Origin: Luteibacter rhizovicinus | Lineage (GTDB): Bacteria; Pseudomonadota; Gammaproteobacteria; Xanthomonadales; Rhodanobacteraceae | DNA length: 64,000 bases | Direction of reading: 5' to 3' | Assembly (NCBI RefSeq): GCF_004342265.1 | Contig: NZ_SMCS01000001.1 | Location: 620,001 to 684,000, forward strand | In this document: positions 31,056 to 40,579 of the stretch, one piece after another | How positions within the stretch are numbered: position 1 is the stretch's first letter | Layout: each line of letters starts with the position of its first letter | The notes under the pieces: generated by a model | The model's input: only the letters and a program-made list of their open reading frames with translations | The model's database searches: none | Told to the model about the DNA's origin: nothing | Position numbers and translations under genes: made by a program

Positions 31056-32600
31056 GTGAGCGGTGAATTGACACCTTTTGGCGGCATGCTGCCGGCGCTG
31101 GTAAGCGAAGCGCGGCGCCGCCGTGTGACCATGGCGTTCGTCTTCGCCGCGATCGCTCTGGCCGCGCTGGCGATAGGCATGTTGTGGCCCAAGAAATACG
31201 AAGCCTCCACCAGCATTCTCGCGCAGGAGGCGAGCATCATCACGCCCCTGATGGAAGGCGCGGCATCCACGACGGCGAACAAGAATCGCGCGGGCATCGC
31301 ACGCGATGTGATCTTCAGCCGAAAGGTCATGAGCGAGATCCTCGCGAGCGGCGGCTGGATGGCGACGAATCCGTCGCCGGTCGAGCAGGACAAGCTCATC
31401 GAAGGCATCAAGTCGCGCACCAACATACAGACCTCGCGCGACAACCTCATCACGATTACCTACTTCGACTCCGATCCGAGGCGCGCCTTCGCGGTGACGA
31501 AGCAGTTCGCCCAGCTGTTCATCACCGAAAGCCTGGCGTCCAAGCAGCGCGAAAGCCGCGATGCGTACGAGTTCATCAACAATCAGGTCGAGATGTACCG
31601 CAAGAAGCTGACCGACGCCGAAGACAAGCTCAAGGAATACCGCGACGCGAATGCCGATGCGCGGCCCGGCAGCGAGGCCGACACGCTGGCGCGTATCTCG
31701 CAGTTGCGCAACCAGATCGAAAACACGCGCATGAACCTGATGGAAAAGCGCTCGCAGGAAGGTGCCCTGGCGGGCCAGCTTTCCGGCGAGTCGGAAGTCA
31801 ATGCGATACAGACAAACGAAGGCGTTTTTCAATCGCAGATGGCCGACCTGCAAAACCAGCTAGATCGGCTGTTGCTGACCTATACCGACGAATACCCGGA
31901 CGTGATCCGCGTGCGCCACCAGATGGCGGACTTGCAGCAGCAATTGCAGCAGCAGAATGTCGCCCGGCAGAACGCAGCGGCATCCGGCACGCCCATCCCC
32001 ATCGATAACGGGGTGCGCATGAATCCGCTGTATCAGCAGCTGAAGCTGCAGATGGCGGCGACCCGTGGCGACATCGCCGCGACCTCGGCCCGTGTCGGCG
32101 CCAGCGAGGCCATGCTGCAGGCGGAGCTGGAACGCAGCAAGCGCATCGCCAACTCCGAAAACGTGACCTCGGAACTGACCCGCGACTACAACGTCAATCG
32201 CGATGTCTATCAGGATCTGCTGAAGCGCCGCGAGAATGCGCGCGTGTCGATGAACCTCGACGCCGAGCAGCGCGGGCTGACCTTCCTGGTCCAGAATCCC
32301 GCGGTCATGCCGCTGGTTCCCTCGGGACTGCGCTTCATGCACTTCGGTCTGGCGGGCGTCGGCCTTTCGCTGGCCGTGCCGTTCGGACTGCTGTTCGCAC
32401 TGGTACGTTTAGATCCGCGTGTACGCTCCATCTGGCAGCTGGAACGCAATACGGGTCTTTCCGTGCTGGCGGACATTCCGTTCTATCCGACGCCGCGCGA
32501 CCGCCGCCGCGAACGCCTGCATAACATGCTGCTGGTGTTGATTATCGCGGGTGTCGCCGCCGTATATCTGATTCTGTTCTGGCTCCGGCTCAAGGGGTAA
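31056..32600 (+). CDS. Chain-length determinant protein (Wzz/GNVR, polysaccharide co-polymerase)
   Basis: 514-aa inner-membrane co-polymerase controlling polymer length. GTG start with AGGAG 7 bases upstream. Helix 1 at 24-44, a long periplasmic coiled-coil (about 190-300; YRKKLTDAEDKLKEYRDANA; QMADLQQQLQQQNVARQNAA), a GNVR-like region (RDYNVNRDVYQDLLKRRENA), then helix 2 near 424-450 and an extra C-terminal helix near 491-514. The layout matches the XrtA-associated chain-length family. The cytoplasmic kinase domain is a separate gene directly downstream. Confidence 0.9.
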   Translation: MSGELTPFGGMLPALVSEARRRRVTMAFVFAAIALAALAIGMLWPKKYEASTSILAQEASIITPLMEGAASTTANKNRAGIARDVIFSRKVMSEILASGGWMATNPSPVEQDKLIEGIKSRTNIQTSRDNLITITYFDSDPRRAFAVTKQFAQLFITESLASKQRESRDAYEFINNQVEMYRKKLTDAEDKLKEYRDANADARPGSEADTLARISQLRNQIENTRMNLMEKRSQEGALAGQLSGESEVNAIQTNEGVFQSQMADLQNQLDRLLLTYTDEYPDVIRVRHQMADLQQQLQQQNVARQNAAASGTPIPIDNGVRMNPLYQQLKLQMAATRGDIAATSARVGASEAMLQAELERSKRIANSENVTSELTRDYNVNRDVYQDLLKRRENARVSMNLDAEQRGLTFLVQNPAVMPLVPSGLRFMHFGLAGVGLSLAVPFGLLFALVRLDPRVRSIWQLERNTGLSVLADIPFYPTPRDRRRERLHNMLLVLIIAGVAAVYLILFWLRLKG

Positions 32601-32602
32601 CC

Positions 32603-33385
32603 ATGTCCATTCACGAGAACAATGCATCCTCATCGGCACGGATCAGCGACGTGCTCGAGTCCGCGGCCGTCCGCGCCGGGGAGCGCACATCCACTGGTCA
32701 CTCCATCGCCCGCATGAGCGAGACGGGAGGCGCGCTCGCGCCCTTCCAACTGGAACAGCGGCGGATGATTCACCGCGAAGAATCCGTTCGTCAGCAGTCC
32801 GACGCATTTCGCGGTATCCGTACGCGTCTTCTGGGGCTGGCGGGGCAGCACAACTTCGTCACGCTGGTGGTGTCGGTCAGCCCGCGCTCGGGCGGCAGCT
32901 TCGTGGCCAGGAATCTTGCTGCCGCGTTTGCTTTCGACGAAGCGAAGACCAGTCTTCTGATCGACTGCAATCTGCGTTATCCCGATCAGCACAAGTCGCT
33001 GGGCGTCGAGCCGGACAATGGCGGCCTCATCGATTTCCTCGAACATCCGTCGATCGGCATCGAACCGATTCTTTACCGTACGGGTATTCCTCGCCTGCGC
33101 CTGATTCCCGCCGGTAAATCGCGCGAGAACAGCGGAGAGTACTTCTCGTCGTTCCGTATGCGTACGGTGGTCGACTCGTTGCGCTGCCGGTATGCGGATC
33201 GCTATCTGTTTCTCGATGGTCCCTCGGTAAAGGGGTCGCCGGATGCGCGCATCCTTTCCGACCTGGCCGATTACGTGATCGTGGTAGCGGGATACGGACG
33301 CGACACGCCGGCGGCGATCAGCCAGGCAGTCGCGAACTTCGAGCCGGACAAACTTGCCGGTGTGGTGTTCAACCAGACCCCCTGA
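32603..33385 (+). CDS. BY-kinase-like CpsD/CapB protein with degenerate Walker A (probable pseudokinase)
   Basis: 260-aa cytoplasmic P-loop-fold partner of the chain-length protein. It aligns with bacterial tyrosine autokinases: Walker A position S91-VSPRSGGS-99, Walker A' SLLIDCNLRYPDQH (117-130), Walker B RYLFLDGPSV near 205. The usual G-K-S/T is G97-G98-S99, so the ATP-binding lysine is missing, and A' has C122-N123 in place of the usual acidic pair. No C-terminal tyrosine cluster. It probably binds the co-polymerase but cannot phosphorylate normally. Two bases separate it from the previous stop. Confidence 0.85.
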   Translation: MSIHENNASSSARISDVLESAAVRAGERTSTGHSIARMSETGGALAPFQLEQRRMIHREESVRQQSDAFRGIRTRLLGLAGQHNFVTLVVSVSPRSGGSFVARNLAAAFAFDEAKTSLLIDCNLRYPDQHKSLGVEPDNGGLIDFLEHPSIGIEPILYRTGIPRLRLIPAGKSRENSGEYFSSFRMRTVVDSLRCRYADRYLFLDGPSVKGSPDARILSDLADYVIVVAGYGRDTPAAISQAVANFEPDKLAGVVFNQTP

Positions 33386-33438
33386 AGCGTGCCGTTCGCC
33401 GGTGCGCATGCAGGGGTATTAAAGCGGGGGGAGGGCAT

Positions 33439-34770
33439 ATGCCGGTTTCCAACAGGATCGCCCGGGCCGTCGCGCTCGCGCTGGCCGCGCTGCCCGGTGC
33501 GGTATGGGCGGGAAAGTTCGACTACAACCTGTATGCCGGTATCGAGCACAGCAACAACATCGCCTTGAGCACGAACAATCCCATCTCCGAGAACGTGTTC
33601 ACGCCGGGGATGGATTTCACGTACACGGAAACCGGATCGAAGATCCAGGCGAATGTGCTCGGTACGCTTCAGTACAACGACTATCTGGGTGGGAAGTTCG
33701 ACAACCAGACGCAGACCCAGGTCGCCGCGCAGGCCAACTGGACCGTGCTGCCGCAGCGTCTTGACCTTACGGTCGAGGACTATGCGGGCATACAGCCGGT
33801 CGATTCGCTGGCAAGCAATGCGCCGGGCAACCAGCAGCAGACCAATGTTCTCGCTGTCGGACCGACCCTGCATTTTCGTATGGGCGACTCGTTTCGAGGC
33901 CAGGCGGAATTGCGTTACATAAACAGCTACGCATCGAAGGTCGACGAGTTCAATTCGTCGCGCGGTGTCGCGGCGCTTCGCCTGTTCCGCGATCTGAATC
34001 CGACCGACCAGCTGTCGGTCAATGTCGAAACGCAGCGCGTGAACTTCACCAGCAACACCGCGACGAATTCGAACTACGACCGCAACGAGGCTTATGTGCG
34101 GTATACCAGCACACTGGCCCGATTCGACGCCGACGTACTCGTCGGCGGATCGCAGCTGAACTTCGATCATTCGCCCAGCGATTCCAGTCCGCTTGCGCGC
34201 GTGTCCATCGCCTGGCGGCCCACCACCCGCAGCACGTTTACGGTCAGTGGGGCCTACCAGTACGCGGACGCGGCGCAGGACATGATGCTCAATCCCAGTG
34301 CTTCCCTGGCCGATTCGACATTGACCAGCACTGGCCTCGGCGGCAGTGCCGGAGGCATCGGCACCGGCAACGCGGTTATCAACTCGCAGGTCTATCTGGA
34401 GCGTCGCGCGCAGGTCAGTTACAACTGGCGATCCGACCGCCTGACCTTCACGATCCAGCCCGCGTATCGCAAGCTGCATTATCTCAACGACCCGACCTTC
34501 GATCAGGTCGGCAAGGACGTCAGCCTCAGCGTCGGCTACCGGGTCAGTCCCACCATGACGCTTTCCCTGTTCGGCGTGGGTGAACGGCTGCAATACCAGA
34601 CCCTGGCCCGGCGCGACAATACAATCCGGTTCGGTGCGGACCTCAGTCAGCAGTGGAACCGTCACTGGAGCTGGCACGCGTCGGTGAGCCGCGAACGGCG
34701 CAACAGCAATGCCACCGATCAGAGCTACCGCGAGACCCAGATATTCGTCGGCGTGGTGTATCGCCGATGA
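33439..34770 (+). CDS. Outer-membrane beta-barrel of exopolysaccharide loci (TIGR03016-like)
   Basis: 443 aa. Signal peptide to about residue 24 (ARAVALALAALPGAVWAG), then YNLYAGIEHSNNIALS and repeated amphipathic strands to the C-terminal aromatic region ending VGVVYRR. This matches the PEP-CTERM-system-associated outer-membrane family and other EPS-locus barrels. It may be an outer-membrane porin or scaffold for secretion. The last residue is not Phe, slightly atypical for BAM substrates. Its stop overlaps the next ATG (ATGA). Confidence 0.8.
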   Translation: MPVSNRIARAVALALAALPGAVWAGKFDYNLYAGIEHSNNIALSTNNPISENVFTPGMDFTYTETGSKIQANVLGTLQYNDYLGGKFDNQTQTQVAAQANWTVLPQRLDLTVEDYAGIQPVDSLASNAPGNQQQTNVLAVGPTLHFRMGDSFRGQAELRYINSYASKVDEFNSSRGVAALRLFRDLNPTDQLSVNVETQRVNFTSNTATNSNYDRNEAYVRYTSTLARFDADVLVGGSQLNFDHSPSDSSPLARVSIAWRPTTRSTFTVSGAYQYADAAQDMMLNPSASLADSTLTSTGLGGSAGGIGTGNAVINSQVYLERRAQVSYNWRSDRLTFTIQPAYRKLHYLNDPTFDQVGKDVSLSVGYRVSPTMTLSLFGVGERLQYQTLARRDNTIRFGADLSQQWNRHWSWHASVSRERRNSNATDQSYRETQIFVGVVYRR

Positions 34771-35549
34771 GCGCGCGACCCACTCCTGAGTTGCCCTTGT
34801 ACTTCGGTGCGAACCGGGAACTGTTCGGGCTGTTCCATCCGGTGGAGGCACCGGCGTCGCATGCCGTTCTGTTGTGCGCGCCGTTGGGCCAGGACCATAT
34901 CCGTTGCCACAGAATCTATCGCCAGCTGGCCAACGCGCTGGCCGCCGACGGTACGCCCGTGCTTCGGTTCGACTATTTCGGTACCGGCGATTCGGCGGGG
35001 GACAGCGAAGATATCGACTGGGACCGCTGCGTCGACGATACGGTGGAAGCCGCCAATGAACTGCGCGAACGCGCGGGAACCGATCGCATCGTGGCGTTCG
35101 GTGCGCGTCTTGGCGGCAGCATCTCGGTAGCCGCATCCGCGGAAGCGCGTTTCAGCAACATTGTCGCGTGGGATCCGGTACTCGACGGCAGCGTTTACGT
35201 CGCGCGGATGGATGCCTTGCAGAAATCGCTACGCACCGATTCGCGCCGCTTCATGTCGCCGCGCAGCGAAAGCGATGTGGCCGGGCAGTGGATCGGATTC
35301 GCGACAACGACACGATTGCGTTGCCAGCTGGACGAACTGCGACTTGAGGCGGCGGTAGCGCCCACCATGGTGCTGGATTCCCTGGCGGATGCATCGCCGC
35401 ACTGCTGGGGTCGCCTGGTTGGCGACGAGAGCATGGTGCGCCGGCTCGAGCCCGCCACGCCCTGGGACGATCTCGACCGGCTGGAAGTGGCGATCCTGTC
35501 CCGTCCGCTGATCCAGACGGTCACCGGCCACGTGCGAGGGACACACTGA
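34767..35549 (+). CDS. Alpha/beta hydrolase, exosortase-A-associated type 2, Arg at the nucleophile elbow
   Basis: 260 aa, cytoplasmic. Start ATG 34767 overlaps the upstream stop; the frame runs further back but inside the barrel gene. N-terminal strand and oxyanion region HAVLLCAPLGQDHIRCHRIY (32-51), GTPVLRFDYFGTGDSAGD (62-79), then the elbow G112-A-R114-L-G116 in place of G-x-S-x-G, so the usual serine is arginine. From memory, type 2 hydrolases of exosortase loci also lack a serine here. Role in EPS synthesis unknown; perhaps a non-catalytic carrier or a lipid-handling protein. Confidence 0.8.
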   Translation: MSARPTPELPLYFGANRELFGLFHPVEAPASHAVLLCAPLGQDHIRCHRIYRQLANALAADGTPVLRFDYFGTGDSAGDSEDIDWDRCVDDTVEAANELRERAGTDRIVAFGARLGGSISVAASAEARFSNIVAWDPVLDGSVYVARMDALQKSLRTDSRRFMSPRSESDVAGQWIGFATTTRLRCQLDELRLEAAVAPTMVLDSLADASPHCWGRLVGDESMVRRLEPATPWDDLDRLEVAILSRPLIQTVTGHVRGTH

Positions 35550-36382
35550 TGCACGAGCGGGCATTCCGATTCGGCCGGGCAAGTCATCTCGTCGGCATTG
35601 CGGGCATACCCGCCGCGATAGCCAGCGAGACGGGCGTGGTGTTGCTCAATGCCGGTCTGGTCCATCGCATCGGTCCGTTTCGCCTGCATGTGGATCTGAC
35701 CCGCCGCCTCAATGCGCTGGGTTATGCGACGCTGCGCTTCGACCTGTCGACCGTGGGCGACAGCAGTTCCAGCGGCCAGTCGCAGACAAAACAGGAACAG
35801 GTCTGCGCCGATGTGGACGACGCCATGCGTCTGCTGGCCGGGGAAGCCGGATGCACGCGCTTCGTACTGATGGGTCTTTGTTCGGGCGCGCAGAACGCGC
35901 ACATCGTCGCGTGCACGGACCCCAAGGTGGCCGGTGCGATATTCCTCGACGGTTACGCCTATCGCACGATCGGTTACCGGTTTCGGTACTACGTTCCAAA
36001 AATTTTCGACATGGCACGCTGGCGTCGCATGCTGTCGCGCGGTTCGCAGACCGCCACGGATAAGCAGAAAGATCCCGACCCCGTCTTCGCGGTGGCGCCT
36101 TCGCCGCGCGACGTCGTACGTGCCGACTTCGTCGACATGGTTGCGCGCGGCATGAAGATCTTCCTTATCTACAGCGGCGGTATCAGCAACTACTTCAATC
36201 ACCGCAGACAGTTTCGCGAATGCTTCGGTCCGGTGATGTCGGATGCGCGCGTCACGACCACCTTCGTCCGCGAAAGCGACCATACCTACATTCTCACTGG
36301 CGACCGCCACCGTCTCGTCGAACGTATCGAGCAATGGCTGTCCCGTAATTTCCCCGTTCCCGCCGTGGGTACATCCTCATGA
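35549..36382 (+). CDS. Alpha/beta hydrolase, exosortase-A-associated type 1, Cys nucleophile
   Basis: 277 aa; starts at TGATG, sharing one base with the previous stop. Fold markers: GVVLLNAGLVHRIGPFRLHV (29-48), GYATLRFDLSTVGDSS (58-73), elbow G109-L-C111-S-G113, and a likely catalytic His in RESDHTYILTGDRHRL near the C-terminus. Cysteine sits where serine normally acts, so it may be an acyltransferase or thioesterase-like enzyme working on carrier-bound acyl groups. Paired with the type 2 protein, as in exosortase-A loci. Confidence 0.82.
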   Translation: MHERAFRFGRASHLVGIAGIPAAIASETGVVLLNAGLVHRIGPFRLHVDLTRRLNALGYATLRFDLSTVGDSSSSGQSQTKQEQVCADVDDAMRLLAGEAGCTRFVLMGLCSGAQNAHIVACTDPKVAGAIFLDGYAYRTIGYRFRYYVPKIFDMARWRRMLSRGSQTATDKQKDPDPVFAVAPSPRDVVRADFVDMVARGMKIFLIYSGGISNYFNHRRQFRECFGPVMSDARVTTTFVRESDHTYILTGDRHRLVERIEQWLSRNFPVPAVGTSS

Positions 36383-37383
36383 CTACCGTTCTCGTCACCG
36401 GTGGCGCCGGCTATATCGGCAGCCATGTCGTTCAGCAACTGGTCGCGCGTGGCGACAGGGTCGTGGTGGTGGACAATCTTTCGACAGGGTTCCGGGAGGC
36501 CGTGCGCGGCGCCGAACTGATTGTCGGCAACGTCGGCGATATGCCCTTGATGACCCGCGTGATCGCGGAGAACGATGTCGATGCCGTCATGCATTTCGCC
36601 GCGCATACCGTCGTCCCCGATTCGGTGGCCGATCCGTTGCGCTACTACGGTAACAACACCTGCAATACGCGCAATCTTCTCGCGGCATGCGCCGATGCGG
36701 GCGTCGACAAGTTCATCTTTTCATCCACGGCCGCCGTATATGGGCTGACCGACGAAGGGAGTGCCGACGAAGATACGCCGACCCGACCCATCAATCCCTA
36801 CGGCACATCGAAGCTGATGTCCGAGACGATGCTTCGGGATCACTGTGCGACGGGTGCCATGCGCCACGTGATCCTGCGCTATTTCAATGTCGCCGGATGC
36901 GATCCGCTGGGCCGTATCGGGCATTCGACGCCGCAGGCGACGCTGCTGGTCAAGGTGGTCTGCGAACATGCGGTAGGCAAGCGCGCGAGCATTTCCATTT
37001 TCGGCACGGATTACGACACGCCCGATGGCACCGGCATCCGCGATTTCATCCATGTGGAAGATCTGGCCAATGCGCATCTGCGCTCGCTCGACCATCTCCG
37101 GAATAACGGTGCATCGCTGACGCTCAACTGTGGCTATGGGCACGGTTACAGCGTTCGCCAGGTCATCGAGGCGGTGCAGCGGCTCGGAGGCCGGCCGCTC
37201 AATGTGCTGGAACTGCCGCGCCGGCCCGGCGACCTGCCGATGCTTATCGCGCGCAGCGAGCGCCTGAAACAGGTCCTTGGCTGGCAGCCGCGTTATGACG
37301 ACCTCGACATCATCGTAGGTACCGCGCTGGCCTGGGAACACCGGCTGCTTGATCTGGCCGAACCCATCGCTTCGGTGGCGTGA
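36379..37383 (+). CDS. galE: UDP-glucose 4-epimerase
   Basis: 334-aa extended SDR interconverting UDP-glucose and UDP-galactose (or N-acetyl forms), supplying sugar donors to the EPS operon. NAD motif VLVTGGAGYIGSHVV (4-18), VVDNLSTGF, FSSTAAVYG with catalytic Ser, and the YGTSK catalytic Tyr-Lys motif near residue 138-142. ATGA overlap with the upstream hydrolase. Whether it also acts on GlcNAc cannot be told by eye. Confidence 0.92.
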   Translation: MTTVLVTGGAGYIGSHVVQQLVARGDRVVVVDNLSTGFREAVRGAELIVGNVGDMPLMTRVIAENDVDAVMHFAAHTVVPDSVADPLRYYGNNTCNTRNLLAACADAGVDKFIFSSTAAVYGLTDEGSADEDTPTRPINPYGTSKLMSETMLRDHCATGAMRHVILRYFNVAGCDPLGRIGHSTPQATLLVKVVCEHAVGKRASISIFGTDYDTPDGTGIRDFIHVEDLANAHLRSLDHLRNNGASLTLNCGYGHGYSVRQVIEAVQRLGGRPLNVLELPRRPGDLPMLIARSERLKQVLGWQPRYDDLDIIVGTALAWEHRLLDLAEPIASVA

Positions 37384-39035
37384 TGCCTCGTTGCCTGACG
37401 CTGCTCCTGATCTATTTGTGCGCTTGCATGACGATGTCGGCGACAGCCGGTGTCGTCGTGCCCGATCAGCGTATCGTCGTGCACCGGAATGCCGGTGCCG
37501 AGGCGGAATTTCCGGTATCCGTCGGCATACCGTTCGCTCCCGGACAACTGCGCGATATCCATCTCCTGCGCATTGTCGATCCGCAGGGTAACGAGGTGGC
37601 TTCGGCCGTGGAGCCGACGCTGCGCTGGCACGATAAAGACAACAGCATTCGCGCCGTGCGCGTGCAGTTTCGCGTCCGCATGGATGGCCCGGAGCGTAGC
37701 TACTACTTCGCGATGGGTGCGCCACGCACGCTCGAGACGAAAGGCTGGCCGTACGCGCAAGGGCTGGTCGATGGCGGAAAAGACGGCAAGCTGCCCGCCG
37801 CGCTGGCTACACTGACCGCGAACTGGCTGTGCGCGTCGCTGATCGCGGGGCCACAGATACCGGCCCGTGCCGACGAGCCGTATGCGGCATACGTTTCCGC
37901 CCAGTTCGCGTGGGCGAGGAAACTTCCGCGAACCGATCCGACGGCATGGCTTTTCGATCGCCCGTCGACGCTGTTCAAAGCGTATGTTCGTACCGGGCGA
38001 TACGACTATCTGCAAGCGGCCGAGGCCAGTTATCGCTACTACATGAGCGGTATCCGCCGGGATGGCCTGCCGCTGAGCCCGTCATGCGCGGGCGGCTGGA
38101 CCTACGGCGACAAACCCTGCGACGTGAAGTACGTCTACGTCGAGCCGATCCTGCTGGCGGTCGCGCTGACCGGCGACGACAGCATGCACGACACGCAAAC
38201 CGTGGACCACATGATGACGTTGTGGGAAAACGGCGGGTGGAATCCGCGCGCCGGTCCCTATCGCGCGCCATCGGACTATTTCACGGAACGCCTGGCCGGC
38301 CTCGGTCTGCTGGAAACCGTGGCCGCGTTCGAGCTGACGGGCGACCAGCGTTATCGCGAACGCATGAACGATCGCATCGGCTGGCTCTACGACCACCAAC
38401 GCAAGAACCCGGACGGTCTCGGCGACGACGGCTCCTGGCGTAACAGCTGGGATGTTCACGAGAACGACACGTATCACGCCGCGACCGATCTGCGCGGCGC
38501 GTCGCCGTGGATGAGCGAGAACATCGTCGACGGCTTGTGGCATGCATGGCTCGCGACCGGCGATCCGCGCATTCCCGGCATGGTCACCGGCTATGGACGC
38601 TATCTGGAGCGCTACGGCTGGATCGCACCGGACTTGCTGGCCAGTCCGCACGACTGGCGCAACAGCTGCTCGGGTCCGCGCGGACAGATCGCATGGTACT
38701 GGTCGTCGTCGCATGCGAGTGCGAAGGCATTGACCGCTATCCAGGAGTCGGAAGGCTGGTACAGCGACGCCCATACGGTCGAGCTGGGCCTGCCCGTCGC
38801 CGCCGCGTACTATTTCGAGCGCGATCCGGTGCAGAGCGCCGCGCTGAAACGCCGTTTCGAAGCGCTGTCGACATCGTACGCGACCGCATGCGCCGCCGCC
38901 GGCGACACATTGCGCCGCTTCAACTGGAACAACCGCGGTGCGGGCGTGGCGCAATGGATGATGCGGCAGAAGCCCGGCAGCGGTGCGATCGAGGCATCGA
39001 CGCTTTCGTCGCGATGGCATGGATCGTCGCCATGA
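37383..39035 (+). CDS. Exported protein of unknown function, predicted carbohydrate-active (alpha-helical barrel)
   Basis: 550 aa with a signal peptide (TLLLIYLCACMTMSATAG; the Cys could be a lipobox-like site but the pattern is poor). An N-terminal beta-rich domain (about 24-140: VVVPDQRIVVHRNAGAEAEF, LLRIVDPQGNEVASAVEP) precedes an aromatic-rich helical region (RPSTLFKAYVRTGRYDYLQA, ESYFTERLAG-like helices, ENDTYHAATDLRGASPW), resembling six-hairpin glycosidases or lyases. I do not recognise a named family. Between galE and the flippase, it may trim or cleave the exported polymer. Starts TGATG with galE. Confidence 0.75.
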   Translation: MPRCLTLLLIYLCACMTMSATAGVVVPDQRIVVHRNAGAEAEFPVSVGIPFAPGQLRDIHLLRIVDPQGNEVASAVEPTLRWHDKDNSIRAVRVQFRVRMDGPERSYYFAMGAPRTLETKGWPYAQGLVDGGKDGKLPAALATLTANWLCASLIAGPQIPARADEPYAAYVSAQFAWARKLPRTDPTAWLFDRPSTLFKAYVRTGRYDYLQAAEASYRYYMSGIRRDGLPLSPSCAGGWTYGDKPCDVKYVYVEPILLAVALTGDDSMHDTQTVDHMMTLWENGGWNPRAGPYRAPSDYFTERLAGLGLLETVAAFELTGDQRYRERMNDRIGWLYDHQRKNPDGLGDDGSWRNSWDVHENDTYHAATDLRGASPWMSENIVDGLWHAWLATGDPRIPGMVTGYGRYLERYGWIAPDLLASPHDWRNSCSGPRGQIAWYWSSSHASAKALTAIQESEGWYSDAHTVELGLPVAAAYYFERDPVQSAALKRRFEALSTSYATACAAAGDTLRRFNWNNRGAGVAQWMMRQKPGSGAIEASTLSSRWHGSSP

Positions 39036-40579
39036 ACCGCCGTCTCGCCGTGTTGCGCAGCGTGACCATTGTCTCGGTATCGACGTATATCGAGTACGCG
39101 CTGGGCCTGCTCGTCAGCGTATGGATAGCCCGCGCGCTCGGGCCGGCCGATTTCGGACGCTATGCATTCACCGTCTGGCTTTGCAGCTGGCTTCTTGTGT
39201 GCGGCAATCATGCACTTACGACGTCGTCGACGAAGTTCATCGCCGAGGCCGAAGGGGCGGGGCAGCCCGACGTCGCATCGCATATCGCCCATCGCCTGGG
39301 GCGCATGCAGAACCTGAGTTCGCTGGTCGTCGTCAGCCTGTTCCTGCTCGTCACGGCCTGGTTGCGTCCCACCGAATGGCAGGCATTCCTGTTGCCCGTG
39401 ACCGTTCTTGTCGTCGTGGCCGTCGTCGCCAAAGCCAATTACGCGATGCTTGTCGCTATCGAAAAAGGTCAGGAGCACTTCGAACCCGAGGCGATCGCGA
39501 CGGTCGCCGCCGGCATTCTTGGTGTTGGACTGATCGTCGCCGCGACGCTTGCCCATGCGGGGCTGCTTGCCTTCGTCGGTCTGTTCGCCGTGGCTTGCCT
39601 GCTGCTGAACCTGATCAACCGGATTGCTTATCGGCGTTATTGCCGTCCGTACGCCGCCGGTCCGATCCCGGCGGAGATCGGCGCGCGACTCAGCAAGCAT
39701 CTGCGCCTGACCGCGGTCCTCGTTCTGATGGGATCGTTCAAGGCCAGTACGATCGAAGTGTTCCTGCTCAATACGTTCGCCACGTCCACGGCGGTCGGTT
39801 TCTTCGCCATCGCGGCCACGCTTACCCGTGGTGCGGTACAACTTTTCTCCGTGGGTCTCACATCGACCTTGCTTCCGTACATGGCGCGGTCCTATGGCGA
39901 AAGGGGACAGGAACATGCCGCGCGTTTTCTTTCCGAAGCCACGCGGTTTTACTGGGCTACCGGCATCGCCATCGCGGGACTTGGCGTGATAACGACGCCG
40001 TATCTGGTGCGATTGATGTATGGAACACGCTATGTCGAGGCGATTCCCGCCATCGAAGCGACACTTGTGTTGTCGGGGCTGCTCCTGATCGTCAACGGCA
40101 TTACGGCATTCCAGACGGTGGTGGACCGCCAGGCGGATCGTGTGCGCCTCTCCGTGATCGCACTTATCGCCAATGCGGTGCTGGGTATTGCACTCGTACC
40201 GGCATTCGGTCTGACTGGCGCGGTGCTGACGTATGCGGGCACACGGCTGACCGAACTAGGATTAGCCGTGTATTACCTGCGGCGCGCCACGACGGGCGGC
40301 CTGCCGGTGCGCCCGATGGCCAGACTGTTCGCGGTGGGGCTGGGCGCAACGGCCGTCGCGTGGGCGGTGACCGAGGCACTGCCGGGGCGTTATGCATTCG
40401 TCGCGGGTGTCGCGATCTTCGTGGGTATCTATATGCCCGCAAGCGTACTTATCCGCTATTGGAACGACGACGATTACCGGTTGATCGGTGCCATTGCCAA
40501 TCGCCTGGGTGCTCCCGGACGCTGGTTGTTGCGCGGACTGGCGGTATTGCAGCCGGCCAGCGCGAGGGCACAGTCATGA
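39032..40579 (+). CDS. Polysaccharide flippase (Wzx/MATE-like)
   Basis: 515-aa inner-membrane protein with about 12-14 helices that would flip undecaprenyl-linked repeat units. N-terminal pattern LRSVTIVSVSTYIEYALGLL and VSVWIARALGPADFGRYAFT (residues about 8-45) is typical of the PST/Wzx family. ATG 39032 overlaps the upstream stop (ATGA); the frame is open much earlier inside the previous gene and that part is spurious. A Wzx with separate co-polymerase and export genes indicates a Wzx/Wzy-dependent pathway. Confidence 0.88.
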   Translation: MNRRLAVLRSVTIVSVSTYIEYALGLLVSVWIARALGPADFGRYAFTVWLCSWLLVCGNHALTTSSTKFIAEAEGAGQPDVASHIAHRLGRMQNLSSLVVVSLFLLVTAWLRPTEWQAFLLPVTVLVVVAVVAKANYAMLVAIEKGQEHFEPEAIATVAAGILGVGLIVAATLAHAGLLAFVGLFAVACLLLNLINRIAYRRYCRPYAAGPIPAEIGARLSKHLRLTAVLVLMGSFKASTIEVFLLNTFATSTAVGFFAIAATLTRGAVQLFSVGLTSTLLPYMARSYGERGQEHAARFLSEATRFYWATGIAIAGLGVITTPYLVRLMYGTRYVEAIPAIEATLVLSGLLLIVNGITAFQTVVDRQADRVRLSVIALIANAVLGIALVPAFGLTGAVLTYAGTRLTELGLAVYYLRRATTGGLPVRPMARLFAVGLGATAVAWAVTEALPGRYAFVAGVAIFVGIYMPASVLIRYWNDDDYRLIGAIANRLGAPGRWLLRGLAVLQPASARAQS

